From Gnetum montanum (taxonomy: Eukaryota; Streptophyta; Gnetopsida; Gnetales; Gnetaceae): 64,000 nt of DNA. A model generated the notes under the pieces. That model was not told the origin of the DNA, did not search any database, and saw nothing but the letters and a program-made list of their open reading frames with translations. Below, in pieces: positions 46,355 to 58,900 of the stretch (position 1 is its first letter; each line of letters starts with the position of its first letter). The stretch covers positions 121,786 through 185,785 of the forward strand of contig MNCI01034976.1 of assembly GCA_015680685.1 (NCBI GenBank), read 5' to 3'. Both the position numbers and the translations under genes were made by a program.

Positions 46355-49300
46355 GATGAAGAGCGATACAATTTTCTATGTGTGAAAATGCAAGCTAACA
46401 TACCATTGGACCGTCGTGAATTCAAAGAGAAGCATAACTTTGAGTTCATCTATCAGAATGGTAGGGAGTTCATCCCTACTCTCGATACCACCATCCCATT
46501 GACCAAGATGTATGAATGGATGCTAAACCAACTTGTCCAAGTAAGTAGGGTAAGAGAATAGGACACAACGTTCCACTACGAAGAACCCTTGTAGGATGGA
46601 CAAGAGGAGATGGACTCCCACTCTAAGGGTGATGGCCCAATCTACACCATGGCTATCTCTTCCACCTTTGTCCTTTGATTATACCAGCACCTATCTTCTG
46701 CCCCCTTTGCTACTGCCACAACATTGTCATAACCTACACCCCATTTGGTGATGGGAAGTCATCAAATGTCATCAATGTATCAACATGTAGGCCCCTCAAC
46801 CTCATTTCCTGGTCACCACCTCTCCTTGCCTATCTAGGCCTCGCACCTAACCCCTATAGCACCCATGTTGCTGTATGTGCACACAATGCCTACATCACAA
46901 CCACATGTAGGTCCTATTTTTGTCCCCTCCTCTATACCTATTCCACCATTAGTAGTGGGCCCAACCTTGACCACATGGTAGACAACAACAAATCCTTTCC
47001 CTATAGATCAATTATCTCATGTGCAATAGTACACACAGCCTTAAACATATCAAGTCTTGCACATAGCACAACCAAATACAGGATTATGGGCTGCCTCAGC
47101 CCCTACGTAAATGAATACTCCCATGGCACAACCAGAAGTAGCCGCCCTATTGGCATTGCCTACTGGAATGTGGGCTACTCATACAACACCACTGGCGGGA
47201 GCTATTCTGATAGCACCCTCGATGGGATTGGTAGCTGCATCCATAGTGCTACCAGTGATAGTTGCTTTGGTGGCCTCACAACCATCCGCAACATTTCTAG
47301 GTCTGGACCAAGCTTTCCAACTCATCCAGACCCTTATTGAAGAGATTAAATAACTCAAAGCTGTTGATTCCAAAATCGTTCAGGTCATGGACTTTTACCA
47401 TGATGATCTTATCATCTCAGTTGTGTCTGTGCTTACAATACCCCCTAGGATACAACTCCTCCAATTTACAAAATATAACAGGGAGGATGACTCAAATGCA
47501 CACTTAGTAACATTTAGGCCTGAATCATTACTATTGCGACCATGGCCTCACACTATAATTCATGTCTTTACCATGTCTCTAATAGGCAAAGCCTTAGATT
47601 GGTACTGTGAACTTCCATGTGCTTCTATCTCCACCTTGGAGGAGTTGCTAAGTCAATTCGTGACCCACTTTATGTACAACTTGAAATCAGGCATCATCCT
47701 AGACCAACTCATGAACATCATGCAAGAACCACTTGAATCTATGCAAAAATGTATACAATGTTGGAGTGCAACTTTAAATGAAATACATGAACCAATTGCC
47801 AAGGCCCATTTGATAACCATCTTCAAGGATGCAGTAAATGACTTTATCAAGTCTAAACTGTACTACTTGGATCCACGGTCCCTTAGCCAAGCATTTGCTC
47901 AAACTAAGATCATTCAGGATGCAACTAAAGCTAGTAGTGACCTAGCCTATGTGACCTATAAAAATGCACACATGAAGAAATACAAGGAGAAGGGCAAGGC
48001 TATAGCAACCACAGTGGCTACTATGGCTAAGGAAACCAAGCCCAACAATAGCAACAACAAAAAGGCTAACATAACATCCAATGCTCCCACTATTGCCACA
48101 CCTAGCTCCAGCAACACAGGTCAGTCCTCGGCCTCAACACCTATGACACAAACCCAGCCAAGGCCACACTTTGAGTGCAAGGACCGTTCAAAATACACCC
48201 CACTACCAATTAAGCCTTTAGAACTTCTAAAGCAATTTTTGGAAGCTGGGCATATTCAACATAAAAAAATGTCGGAGGAAGCCCTCAAACATCACCAAAG
48301 GCACTATGAAGTCCTTAGGAATCCCTCCTTGGCTATGCCTAATGAACCACCAATGCCTAGTAATTTTAGGTTAGAACATTTCTGTGACTATCATCAATTG
48401 CGTGGTCATGATATAGATTATTGCTTAGCATTAAAAAATGAAATTCAATGAATGATTGATCAGGGCAAGCTAGTCTTAGATGAGAGTAGTCACGTTCGAC
48501 CTGAAAACTAGTCAATTGGCATTTACAAAGACCCTATGAATGCTAACAATCTAGGTTACACCATCAATGCCATTGACATTGATGATAACACGAAGTCACA
48601 ACAAGAACCATTTGTGGTCTGGGTACCTCCTCGCAATGCTGAATCTCTAACAACTACTATGTCACAAGTCCTGTTTGTCATTAGGGCCCCTCACTAGACA
48701 TCTGTTGAACTATTTGTGCTAAAAACTACACCACCTTCTACTATAACAACCTAGGCACCATTTTTCATCAAGGTTCCAAGGCATGCAAGTTCCCCCTCAA
48801 CCCAAAATCGAGTGATGAAGGCTACACCCTAGCCTCCCCATCCAAAGAAGTGTGAAGAGCATCTAGTAGACAAGCTGGCTAGGGAACATACTACACTAGG
48901 TCCCCCTAAGCCTACCCCCTTGTCCAAAGTGTCTATGGCCTCTTCGTCATCAACTACTAATAGCAATGCATAGATGCAATCATCACTTTCCGGTCCAAGA
49001 AAGCTTAGTGTTCAACTTGAAACTACTCCCCCTTGAGAAATTTGCCTCCTGGGGTGTATAGAAGAAGAGAAGGTTAGCAAACAACAAGACAATAGGCAAA
49101 ATTGCATGAATGCCCTTTCATAAGTCAAACAGGCCTTAAAATAGAAAAATACAATGCTAAGCTTATATGACCTGATAATGACCTCTGCAACACATCATGA
49201 GGCAATGGTTTAGATGTTGATGTCTATTTTAGTTAGTGAAAACCTACTGGCTGAAGAGAAAGCCATTCACGTTGTCATGCTTTCCCCCATGGCCAAATAA

Positions 49301-50015
49301 CCACAACTAACCTAGCTGACATTTCATGAAAAAGCTATCAAAGACAACCTTGAAAAGGGTGAAGTGAAAACTGCTCCTATGTTCATCACCATTCGGGTTG
49401 GCCAATACAAGATTCGTAGGATACACGTTGGTGACAGAGCTACCACCAACATAATCCCATTTTCTATTATTGACAAGTCAGACTTGGTGGATCAAATCAA
49501 GCCCATAGCAAATTCATGCCTTAAGTCCTTCAATGAGGTGCACGTGGTGGTCAAGGGAACTATGCACATCAACTTCGTGGTGGGGGGCCAATTCCCCACG
49601 AGTGCAGTATTTATTGTGGTGGAGGAGATGCCAAGATTTAACCTGATCCTAGGGAGATCATGGTTAGCCCAACTAAGGGCTATCTCCTCCCCTAGACATC
49701 AAGAAATCCACTTACTCTATGTAGGTAGGGAAGTAGTGATTTAGGATGACGAAGTAGCTCCCTGGGCCATAAACAACATAGATGTGGAGTAAGGTTCAGA
49801 GATAGAAATCTCTGAAAGTGAAGCACCCATTCAAACTAAAACACCATGTTTGACAAATGAACAAGCCAAAACCATCAAATTAAGTGAAGAAGCCATGTGG
49901 GCCAAGTTGCCCTTTCAAACGGTAGATGATAACACAAATGAATACCACTGTAAGGCGTCTCAACCATATGCCTTGCCTAACCCACATCGGGTTAGGAAAC
50001 AATTGCATGATTGAA
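46355..50015 (+). pseudogene. Gag-protease of Tat element B
   Basis: Gag starts with NFLCVKMQ and QNGREFIPTLD, also present in C. A linker rich in Ala, Pro and Ser follows. The capsid-like core (47,387-48,000) has ALDWYCELPCASISTLEELL and then a Lys/Asn/Thr-rich region. The zinc-binding motif is CDYHQLRGHDIDYC (about 48,390), followed by ALKNEIQ and DQGKLVLD, the Tat-type knuckle. Protease (49,320-49,744) has HVGDRATTNIIPFS, where DxGA is altered to GDRA, and FNLILGRSWL. The frame ends RVRKQLHD at 50,015. About 20 in-frame stops, mainly TAG at Gln positions. Capsid and processing functions are lost. Confidence 0.85.
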
Positions 50016-50149
50016 ACTTGTCTCCACATCATTTCAATAAATTGTTATACTTCTAATGGCATAATTTACATTTTACATTAAGTTTGCTATTTTCATAGTT
50101 TACATTTTACATTAGGTTTACTATTTGCATTACCCTTGTTGACATCACC

Positions 50150-50290
50150 TTACACATGACCTGAACTGGCCTAAAACTAGCAATGGCCCAAAATGGCTGT
50201 AAACTATTGCATAGCCCAAAATGGCCTAGAACTAGCAACAACTTGGAATGGCTTTAAACTATTAAACTAGAGCAAGGGGCCCAAACACAT
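50150..50290 (+). repeat. TTAAACTAGCA-type repeats, left of antisense gene
   Basis: 'ctaaaactagcaatggccc', 'gtaaactattgc', 'ctagaactagcaac', 'tttaaactattaaactag' in close order. Same kind as at 55,560-55,880 and 60,530-60,985. Confidence 0.6.
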
Positions 50291-50429
50291 TCATAAAATA
50301 TTGACTGTAAAATAAAACCAAAATGAAATAATTGTTTCACTTGTTACTCTTCGTCAAATTTGAGTCATTACAATAATGCTTGCAAAAAAATAAAATGCAA
50401 AAACAAAAATAAAATCTTCTACTGCTACA

Positions 50430-53400
50430 CTACAAGCCTTCCCCAACATCATCATCTCTTGTCCCACTAGGTTCCACGTCTCCATTTTGATCCTAAATAA
50501 AACAAAAAACACAAAATAAGGAATCAAATTATAATAAAGCTTTCATGAAACAAATTATGATACAATAAAAAGTAACTAACCTAAGATGGGCCCGTGTCCA
50601 TCTCAGGGGCTATCTTATCCATCCTAGTTGCAAGATGCCATAGAATCTCCTACTCAATTATGTTGGCCCAATCTTCCTCCCATAGATCAACACTAGCCGC
50701 AACTTTCCCCTTCTTCACAACCATCCATCTAGGTGGCCCCAGGGAAAAGGTGGTGGTAGTGGTCTCCCTGGAAGGTAGGGTCATCTCTCTTTTGGAAGAG
50801 TCACTAAATACTACTTGTTGTGTAAACATTTCGTAGGCCTTAGCAGTGCCAATAACATTGAGAAATAACTTATGGGTATGCAACTCAATGGAAGTATCCC
50901 AGTATTTCTAAAAATAGGTAGCACATTCCATTTTGTACATGTGCTTATGGTTCTTTTATGCTTGCCTCCATTCATACACTTTGGCACTGTAGTCCTTCCA
51001 ATCTTGGATTTTCTGGGCCAATAAGTCCATCTGCAAGCATTGATCTATGATCTCATGAGTGGCCTCATTCTTACCCTATATGACTGACTAGTATCTTGCA
51101 TAGTCAATTATAGTCATACGCCATGTGCCATTAGGAGAATTTTGGGTCAATAAAAATTTATTTCTAGACCATAGATCCTCCAACTCAACTACTTGGCTAG
51201 TTTTCTCCTTTTTCAACTTCTGGACCTGCTTCCAGAGCTCCTCGTTAACATGCTTACACTACCACAATGATTGTGCTGAGTAGAGTGCACATCTACTCAT
51301 TTCCTCGTATACATCATGAGGAACCTCGATCACCTTTGGTAGGAGTACAAGTACTACATCAACCTCAACCACCTATCTAGTGTCCCATTTAAGATGAGAA
51401 GCTGTCAATCACACATAAGAAAGCATTGGTCATATGATGATGACAAAAATGCAATAACTTAGAGAGCCCAATGTTGTAATTTGAACACACCTATTTTAGG
51501 ATCAATATGTCCTAGTTGGTCAATCATGTCATCAACCATCCCCTTCATAAAGGCAAATTTGTCTAGGGTTTCGGTCCATGGTTGGAGGTGGATCAAAGAT
51601 GAAGAATTGGGAGCCTTAATAGTAGTGTCCACTACACAACAAGGTATGTTAGCATAATGAAGAGAAGGACAAAAAAAATGGATGAATAGCGTAAATGACA
51701 GTGCAAATCTTCTACCCAGCAAACCCTTAAGGGTGATAGTGGGGGGATCACCCATTGACACACTATCAAGAAAACAGTCAAAATCACTAGCATCAAATTG
51801 TAGCCCTTTCCCCTCTAGCTGATTGAATAGCATAGTGACATCTTCGATGGTCATATGCCCCTTAGGTGCTAGGGCACACTCTATAAAAGGATCATCGGTA
51901 GCAAGGGCCTCTTTCTCTATGATAGGGACCTCCTCCTCTATAGCTGGGGCCTCTTCCTCTCTAGCCAGGTCCCTTGCTTTAGGGGCCAAAACATCTTCTT
52001 CCTCTTCTGTTAAACATGCCTAAAGTAAGTAGCCTAGTCTAACAAAAAATGGAAGGGGCAACTAACAAGACAACTAAACATACTTACCAACTGTGGGCTA
52101 CACCTTGTGAACCTTGATTCAAAATTTTCTCCCCTTTTTCTCATTAGTGCAAGGAGGTTCTTCCATTAGACGAGACTTTTTGCATTGAAACCTACTTTTC
52201 ACTATTTCTACAATGAGATGCATCCCCCTTAGCACATTTCCTATGTTAGTGGTAGGTGCCTCTCCAACGTTGTCTGGCGCACGAAAGGGACGTCCCACCT
52301 GATCCTTCATTGTTATCAAAAGAGATTCCCCAATAGCTTTTGGGGGGTCTTGAGATTGGGTGGTATAGAATACTTGGAAAATCCATGGTTTGGATATCTG
52401 TGTGCGATCCTACTATGCCCAGACACCATTCTCATAGACCACTAAGAACTCCACAAATCTTCGCAGGCAAGCTATGAAGAAGGCATAGTGCACATTGAAA
52501 TAAACATTAAGCTTCTCATGAAGCTTAACCATTTCAACTTGTAGGCCTTCGGAAAGGTAATTGGCTTAATTATAGCAAGTCACTTCTTCCATGATGTCCC
52601 TCATGATCCAAACTTCCTCTAATCCAAGAATTTTTCATTGGGAGAGTATCTTGGGGAAGGCACAAGCCCAAAATATAGGGCAAACCTTTTGGGCCACCCC
52701 TAGCCTGACCTTATGCATATAAATTCCCTTTCAATCCTTGCTCATCCCTAGCCATTCCTCTATATCCCCCTGATGGTTGACATCCTTGCTAGTCTTATCT
52801 CCTATAGGTAGACCATCAGAGGGAACACTGAAAAGATCTACAAAAATTTTATCATTAATCTTAAACACCACCCACACCTTATGAACTTGTGTGTAGAAGC
52901 GATCAACCTTTTCAGAAAAAGAATCAACTAGGGAGAGAATTTCTATAGTTGGGACACTTGGATTTACTTCTAGGAATAAATCCATGAGCCTAGCCTCTTG
53001 AATGTTATAAACAAGGATGGCTGGGGCCCCATTGTATAGCCAACATTGCATCTTATTCACCTCCTCGTACTTGAAAAAGAGGTTAGTTTCATCATGCCTA
53101 GAGGTGATTACTATAACCTCTTGTGATTTGCTTGCTACTACAATAATCAGTGAAAAAAATTAGCAAAAAGAACAAGAAAAATCATCACTTGAACACACAA
53201 AAAATAAACACATAATTTAACACACCGGGTCTTAATGGCATAGCAAATGGTGGAATTTCCACTAGAACATCTTCTACAATAAGCACTCAGTAGGATGTCC
53301 ATTCGCCATCCAACCATCCAAGTTCTTCACATTTCACATAGAATTTGGCATACTTGGTTGGATAGGTTCTGAAATCAATCCCAAGTTATTCTATGATGCC

Positions 53401-54031
53401 ATCATGTATGTTTCTGAAAGAAGAGAACTCTTGCAAAGCCATTTGGTCCAACACTAATGTCCCCTCGTTACCATGAAGACCATCCTTGTTAATTACAAAC
53501 CTAGTAACATGCAAAGTACCATAAGCATCTTAACTAATGCAAGAAAAATAATATAACATTCCTAAAACATCTTCATAGAACTCACCTAGTGGCACAATAC
53601 ATGATTCCAAGTGGGTTCTAAAAGTAGGTGCCCATGTGATGGGCAATGAACAATGTGTTGTATTGATGATAACATTTAAATTCAAGCATGTACCAAATCC
53701 AACACAAGTGTCTCAAGCCTCTTGGATGATGGTTTGATCCTTCTACCCCTTCACCTTCAATAAACTCATTAGCCATAAACTTCAAAATGCCCCAGTTTGC
53801 CTTGGGCAATAATGTTTCAACAAGTACAATAGCTATTTCGGCCGACAAGTGTGACCACACTATCATACTAAAGTGCCAAAGGAGAAACTCTAGGAATTCC
53901 CATACATCTTTTTGAAACTAGACTACCTGATCCACTACCTATGCATGGGGAGGAGGGACATTGGCCATAGGTGCACTTAGGTAGCATAGAACTCCTACCA
54001 GCTCAAACATGATCAGGACGGGTTTCAACAT
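50430..54031 (-). pseudogene. Antisense intron-containing gene within element B, unrecognised product
   Basis: Minus-strand coding exons: 54,031-53,586, 53,500-53,226, 53,137-52,104, 52,019-51,716, 51,631-51,491, 51,401-50,581 and 50,492-50,430. They sum to 3,084 nt, an exact multiple of three, in one phase to a final TAG. Introns are 82-89 bp class (85, 88, 84, 84, 89, 88) with GT/AG ends, for example AG|GTGAGTTCT at 53,585. The start ATG at 54,031 lies just after the 3' splice site of a 5'UTR intron. The product (about 1,027 residues) has a Trp-rich N-terminal part (VWEFLEFLLWHF, NWGILKFMANEF), a middle part (QEARLMDLFLEV), an acidic stretch (REEEAPAIEEEVPI, 51,960), and a coiled-coil-like stretch (LWKQVQKLKKEKTSQVVELE, 51,230). 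About 19 in-frame stops, mostly TAG. I do not recognise the family. Tat elements are known to carry extra antisense ORFs, usually after integrase; this one is between protease and RT. A captured host gene or a nested element is possible. Confidence 0.75.
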
Positions 54032-54035
54032 GACC

Positions 54036-54646
54036 CTGCACAACATAGCAAAAAAGTGTTAGTATAGTGTTCAAGTGACAATTATTGAGTAGCATAGCGA
54101 AACCCTTGATGTACAAATTTTCCCTTAGGAATGAAACAATAAATCCTTATCATGGTAAAATAGAACCAAATATTGCATGTAGCGTAGTAGTGTGTTACGT
54201 GTAACATAGCGTAGCAGGTGCACCCCGCACAACGTAGCGGCTACGCCCTATACAATGTAGCGTAGCAAGTACATCCTACACAACGTAGTGTAATAGGCAT
54301 GCCCTGTACAGCATAGCGTAATAGGTACACTTTGCACAAGAGTGGAAACTACATTACACGTAGAATGAAATGATGACCAGACACAGTGCAGTGTAGCAAG
54401 TATGATAGATGTAACAATGTAACAAGCACAACAACGTAGTAGATACAACACTATAACAAGCGTAGCAGAGTAGTTACTTCAATAGCATAGTAGCATAGTG
54501 GGTCTACTAGCATAGTAGGCCTGCTAGTGTAGCAGCATGGCAGTGTAGTAGCATACAATGACAGACATAAAAAATGTAACACAACCCATCAATCATGCTA
54601 ATAGAAATGACACAACATGAAAAAGAAAATACAACATCCCCATTAC
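54036..54646 (-). other. 5'UTR intron of the antisense gene (611 bp)
   Basis: Minus-strand donor TGAG|GTAATG at 54,646 and acceptor TTTTTTGCTATGTTGTGCAG ending at 54,036. A perfect branch-point sequence TACTAAC lies at 54,064-54,058, 22 bases before the acceptor. The intron is rich in GTAGCATAGC-type modules. Inferred from motifs only. Confidence 0.6.
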
Positions 54647-55327
54647 CTCAGCCCTGCCCCACTGCACGAAATGTAGCAAGATAAAAAATAAACTCCCCCT
54701 TGCATATGCTATGCTACGTTAGACATGTGCTATGAGGCTTGAAGAAACTTTGTAAGCAAAAATCCCCTTCGTAGGTGCTACACTATGCTGAATGTGCTTT
54801 ACAAAAGAACTACCGAAACCCCCGCAATGGTGCATCAGCCATTTCCAAAAAGGATGGTTGGGAAAGTGCCATACACTAGCCATAGCGTGGAAAACACCAT
54901 TACCATTACAACTAGAGTGGCGATAGCCATGACGTAGCAACCAAAACGGTAGTAAAGGTAATAACAATAGTGAAGTGTAGCAATAGTAATGACAATAGCA
55001 ACTGAGACACAAGGATAGTAGTAACAATCCAACTCGATAAATCATGTAACGTAAACAAGGGTAGTGTAACGACTTATCAGGTGGATGGGCCCTCTTGCCA
55101 TTCCTCAACATGCACCTTGGGAAGATGTTGTAGGGTGCACTTCACTTCATCTATGTTGGCAAGCCCTTGATGCTTGTGTTCACTCTTGTGCACCATTGTT
55201 TTGCTCACAAATTGGCTATATCAACTGCTACACTAGGACTGCTACGCTTTCTCTTAGTTTGACCACGCTACACTCTGGGTGTTAGCTCTAACAGTGAAAA
55301 TAACAAGATTACCATGGGGTAACCCCC

Positions 55328-55335
55328 TATTTATA
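55328..55335 (-). promoter_or_regulatory. TATA box of the antisense gene
   Basis: Minus-strand GGCTATAAATAGGGG, about 0.68 kb before the 5'UTR intron. The first, non-coding exon would run from about 55,300 to 54,647. Frames in this stretch (55,111-54,719) are probably chance. The TATA context could also be that of an LTR. Confidence 0.5.
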
Positions 55336-55559
55336 GCCTAAATGATCAAAACACCCATTACTTTTTGAAGTCTCCCATGTCCCGCATGTAACATGGAACA
55401 TCCCATGTTCCATGCATAACGTGAAGCACCCCTATATACTGTAGCATAGTAGGGGACATCCCTGTCCCCTACAATGTAGCATGGATCTACTACAGCATAG
55501 CATGCAGCTACAACATAGCACACAAATGCACCAAAATTTTGACGTAATTTTCTTACATT

Positions 55560-55885
55560 GTGACTCAGTAACAGTATGCTACGACCTTAAACTAGCAATT
55601 TTAACATTTCCATTACATTTTGAACCCATTAACGGTCTGCTATGACCTTAAACTAGTAATTTTTTGCATGAAAGTTTGCATAGTTGCGGTCCACTAACAC
55701 CTTAAACTGGCAATCACGATATACAGTTTTGCATTGTTATGGTCTGCTACGACCTTAAACTGGCAACTCTGACTTACAACATTTCATGATTACATTCCAC
55801 TACAACCTTAAACTGGCAACCTTGACTTATGATTTTGTATAGTTATGGTCCGCCAAGACCTTAAATTGGAAAATCTTATATGTTA
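55560..55885 (+). repeat. TTAAACTAGCA-type repeats, right of antisense gene
   Basis: About six units of the form 'gtctgctacgaccttaaac' followed by 'tggcaa' at a spacing of 50-60 bp. Together with 50,150-50,290 they bracket the antisense unit. Confidence 0.75.
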
Positions 55886-55975
55886 CGTCATTTCTTTACA
55901 TATATTCATTACATGTTGCTGGCTAAAATAGGTATCGCTTGACTTGGTTGTTTGCTTGTTGTCATAGGTTGCTTG

Positions 55976-58900
55976 GATAATGGCCTTCTATGATGATCTC
56001 TATTTGCCCTTAACTCTGACAGGGCCCCATGGAAAACTGACAAGATGCTTGAACATAGGGTTGGTAGAATTTGAATCTTCCTCTTGTGAAACCTGCATAG
56101 CATGCTCCAAAATACCCCTAGACTAGTTTGAACACCTAGTCTAGGCCTTAGACTTAGAGACTAGGGATGTAACTGAGGACCCTCTTGTTGAAATCCCCGT
56201 GACTACATCCAAATGGGAGGAAAAAACACTAAAAGTTAGCTCATTACTAGAGTCATGGGTTAAACAAAGCATGTATGAGGTCCTCAATCATAATGCTAAA
56301 GTGTTTGCATGGTCATACAAAGATATGCTAGGCGTAGACCCACATATTATACAACAAAAGATCATACTAGACCCACGTGTTAAGGCAGTCAAGAAAAATG
56401 CATACAAGATCAAAATAGAGATTACATTAGCTGTACGTAGAAAAATCAGTAAAATTTACTAGGCTAGGTTCATCTGGGCAATGGATTATTCGGAATGGGT
56501 GTCAAACATCATTGTAGTTTCTAAGAAAATGGGATTTATACAAATTTGTATAGACTTTCAGGATCTAAACAAGGTAATGATTAAGGATGACTTCCCATTG
56601 CCTAACATCGACCAACTCATTGATACTATGGATGGTCATGCCTTACTATCCTTTATGGATGGCTTTTTAGGCTACAACCAAATTCGCATAAACCCAGAAC
56701 ACTAGCTAATGACCACTTTCATGACCCCCTGGGGGACCTTCTACTACATAATGATGTCCTTTGGCCTAAAGAATGTAGGAGCAACATACCAGTGGACAAT
56801 GACATACATCTTTAGTGATTACCTTTTAGAAAAGCTAAATGATTACATGGACAACATAGCAATTAAGTTTGAAAAAGCTATTGACCATGCAAATGACCAA
56901 AACTTGGTTCTTTAGCATTATCACAGATATGAACTTCGTCTCAATCCTAGGAAGTGTGTTTTTGAAGTCAAGACTGGACACATGTTAGGCTTTGTAATGT
57001 TAGAAATGGGGATACATGTAGACCCCGAGAAAGTTAAAGCTATTGTTAACCTAGCACCACCTACAAACCTTAAGGAGTTGTGTGGGCTACAAGGTAGGCT
57101 ACAATTCATAAAAAGGTTCATCACAAGATTAACTGATATGTTACACCCAATGCAACACTTGCTTAAAAAGGATGTAAACTTTGAGTAGAGAAATCAATGT
57201 CAAGAAGCTTTTGATAGCCTAAAGAAAGAGCTTTCCCATCTTCCAACTGTTTACCCTCCATAGAGAGACAAACCATTTTACATTTACCTTGCCACCTCAG
57301 ACACATCTATCGCTACCTTGCTTTGCCAAAAAAGGAACGATGGTTCTAAAATTTCCATCTATTACTTGAGTCATGCCTTGATAGCTTATGAAGCCAAATA
57401 CANGTATTATATAACAAAATATCATACTAGACCCACGTGTTAAGGCAGTCAAGCAAAATGCATACAAGATCAAAACAGAGATTACATTAGCTGTACGTAG
57501 AAAAATCACTAAACTTTACTAGGCTAGGTTCATCTGGGCAATGGATTATTCGGAATGGGTGCCAAACATCATTGTAGTTTCTACGAAAATGGGATTTATA
57601 CAAATTTGTATAGACTTTAAGGATCTAAATAAGGTAATGATTAAGGATGACTTCCCATTGCCTAACATCGACCAACTCATTGATACTATGGATGGTCATG
57701 CCTTACTATCCTTTATGGATGGATTTTTAGGCTACAACCAAATTGGCATAAACCCAAAACACTAGCTAATGACCACTTTCATGACCCCCTGGGGGACCTT
57801 CTACTACATAATGATGCCCTTTGGCCTAAAGAATGTAGGAGCAACATACCAGTGGGCAATGACATACATCTTTAGTGATTACCTTTTAGAAAAGCTAAAT
57901 GATTACATGGACAACATAGCCGTTAAGTTTGAAAAAGCTATTGACCATGAAAACGACCTCAACTTGGTTCTTTAGCATTATCACAGATATGAACTTCATC
58001 TCAATCCTAGGAAGTATGTTTTTGAAGTCAAGACTGGACACATGTTAGGCTTTGTACTGTTAGAAATGGGGATACATGTAGACCCTGATAAAGTTAAAGC
58101 TATTGTTAACCTAGCACCACCTACAAACCTTAAGGAGTTGCGTGGGCTACAAGGTAGGCTACAATTCATAAAAAGGTTCATCACAAGATTAACTGATATG
58201 TTACACCCAATGCAAAACTTGCTTAAAAAGGGTGTAAACTTTGAGTGGAGAAATCAATGTCAAGAAGCTTTTGATAGCCTAAAGAAAGAGCTTTCCCATC
58301 TTCCAACTGTTTACCCTCCATAGAGAGACAAGCCCTTTTACATTTACCTTGCCACCTCAAACACATCTATTGCTACCTTGCTTTGCCAGAAAAGGAACGA
58401 TGGTTCTAAAATTTCCATCTATTACTTGAGTCATGCCTTGATAGTCTATGAAGCCAAATACAACGAAGTAGAGAAAAAGTATCTTGCTTTAGTATTTGCG
58501 CTTAAGAAATGGAGTAATTACTTATTTTGTAGCCAAGTAAACATTATTTGCAAAAATAACATACTTTGGGCTATTACAACCAACATATATGAAAGTAGTA
58601 GGATAGCCCGGTGGAAGGCCATAGCTACTAAATTTGATTTACACTATGTAGCACAACCATTGGTAAAAGGCCAAGCTATAGCTATGCAACTTATATCCTC
58701 ACCTATCAATGATGAGGTAGTCATAGAACCTAAGTTCCCAAATGAACATGTCAATAGCATAAGCCCTGTACCAACAAACTTCGAATCCATTCTCCACTTT
58801 GACGAGGCTTCAACTACACAAAGTAGTAGTCCCACTACGGTTCTCACATTCCCATCTGGGGAGATCTGACCTTTCACATATCACTTTACATTCCTTTGCA

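Noticed and set aside
52034-52087. Alternative intron with donor GTTG|GTAAGTATG in the antisense gene
   Set aside because: The donor is stronger than the one chosen (52,103), but the in-frame acceptor would give a 54-bp intron, shorter than the other six, and the next acceptor breaks the phase; 52,103-52,020 keeps phase and typical size.
54719-55111. 130-codon minus-strand frame upstream of the antisense gene
   Set aside because: It overlaps other frames in another phase, is rich in Leu/Tyr/Cys low-complexity runs and lies in the predicted non-coding first exon.
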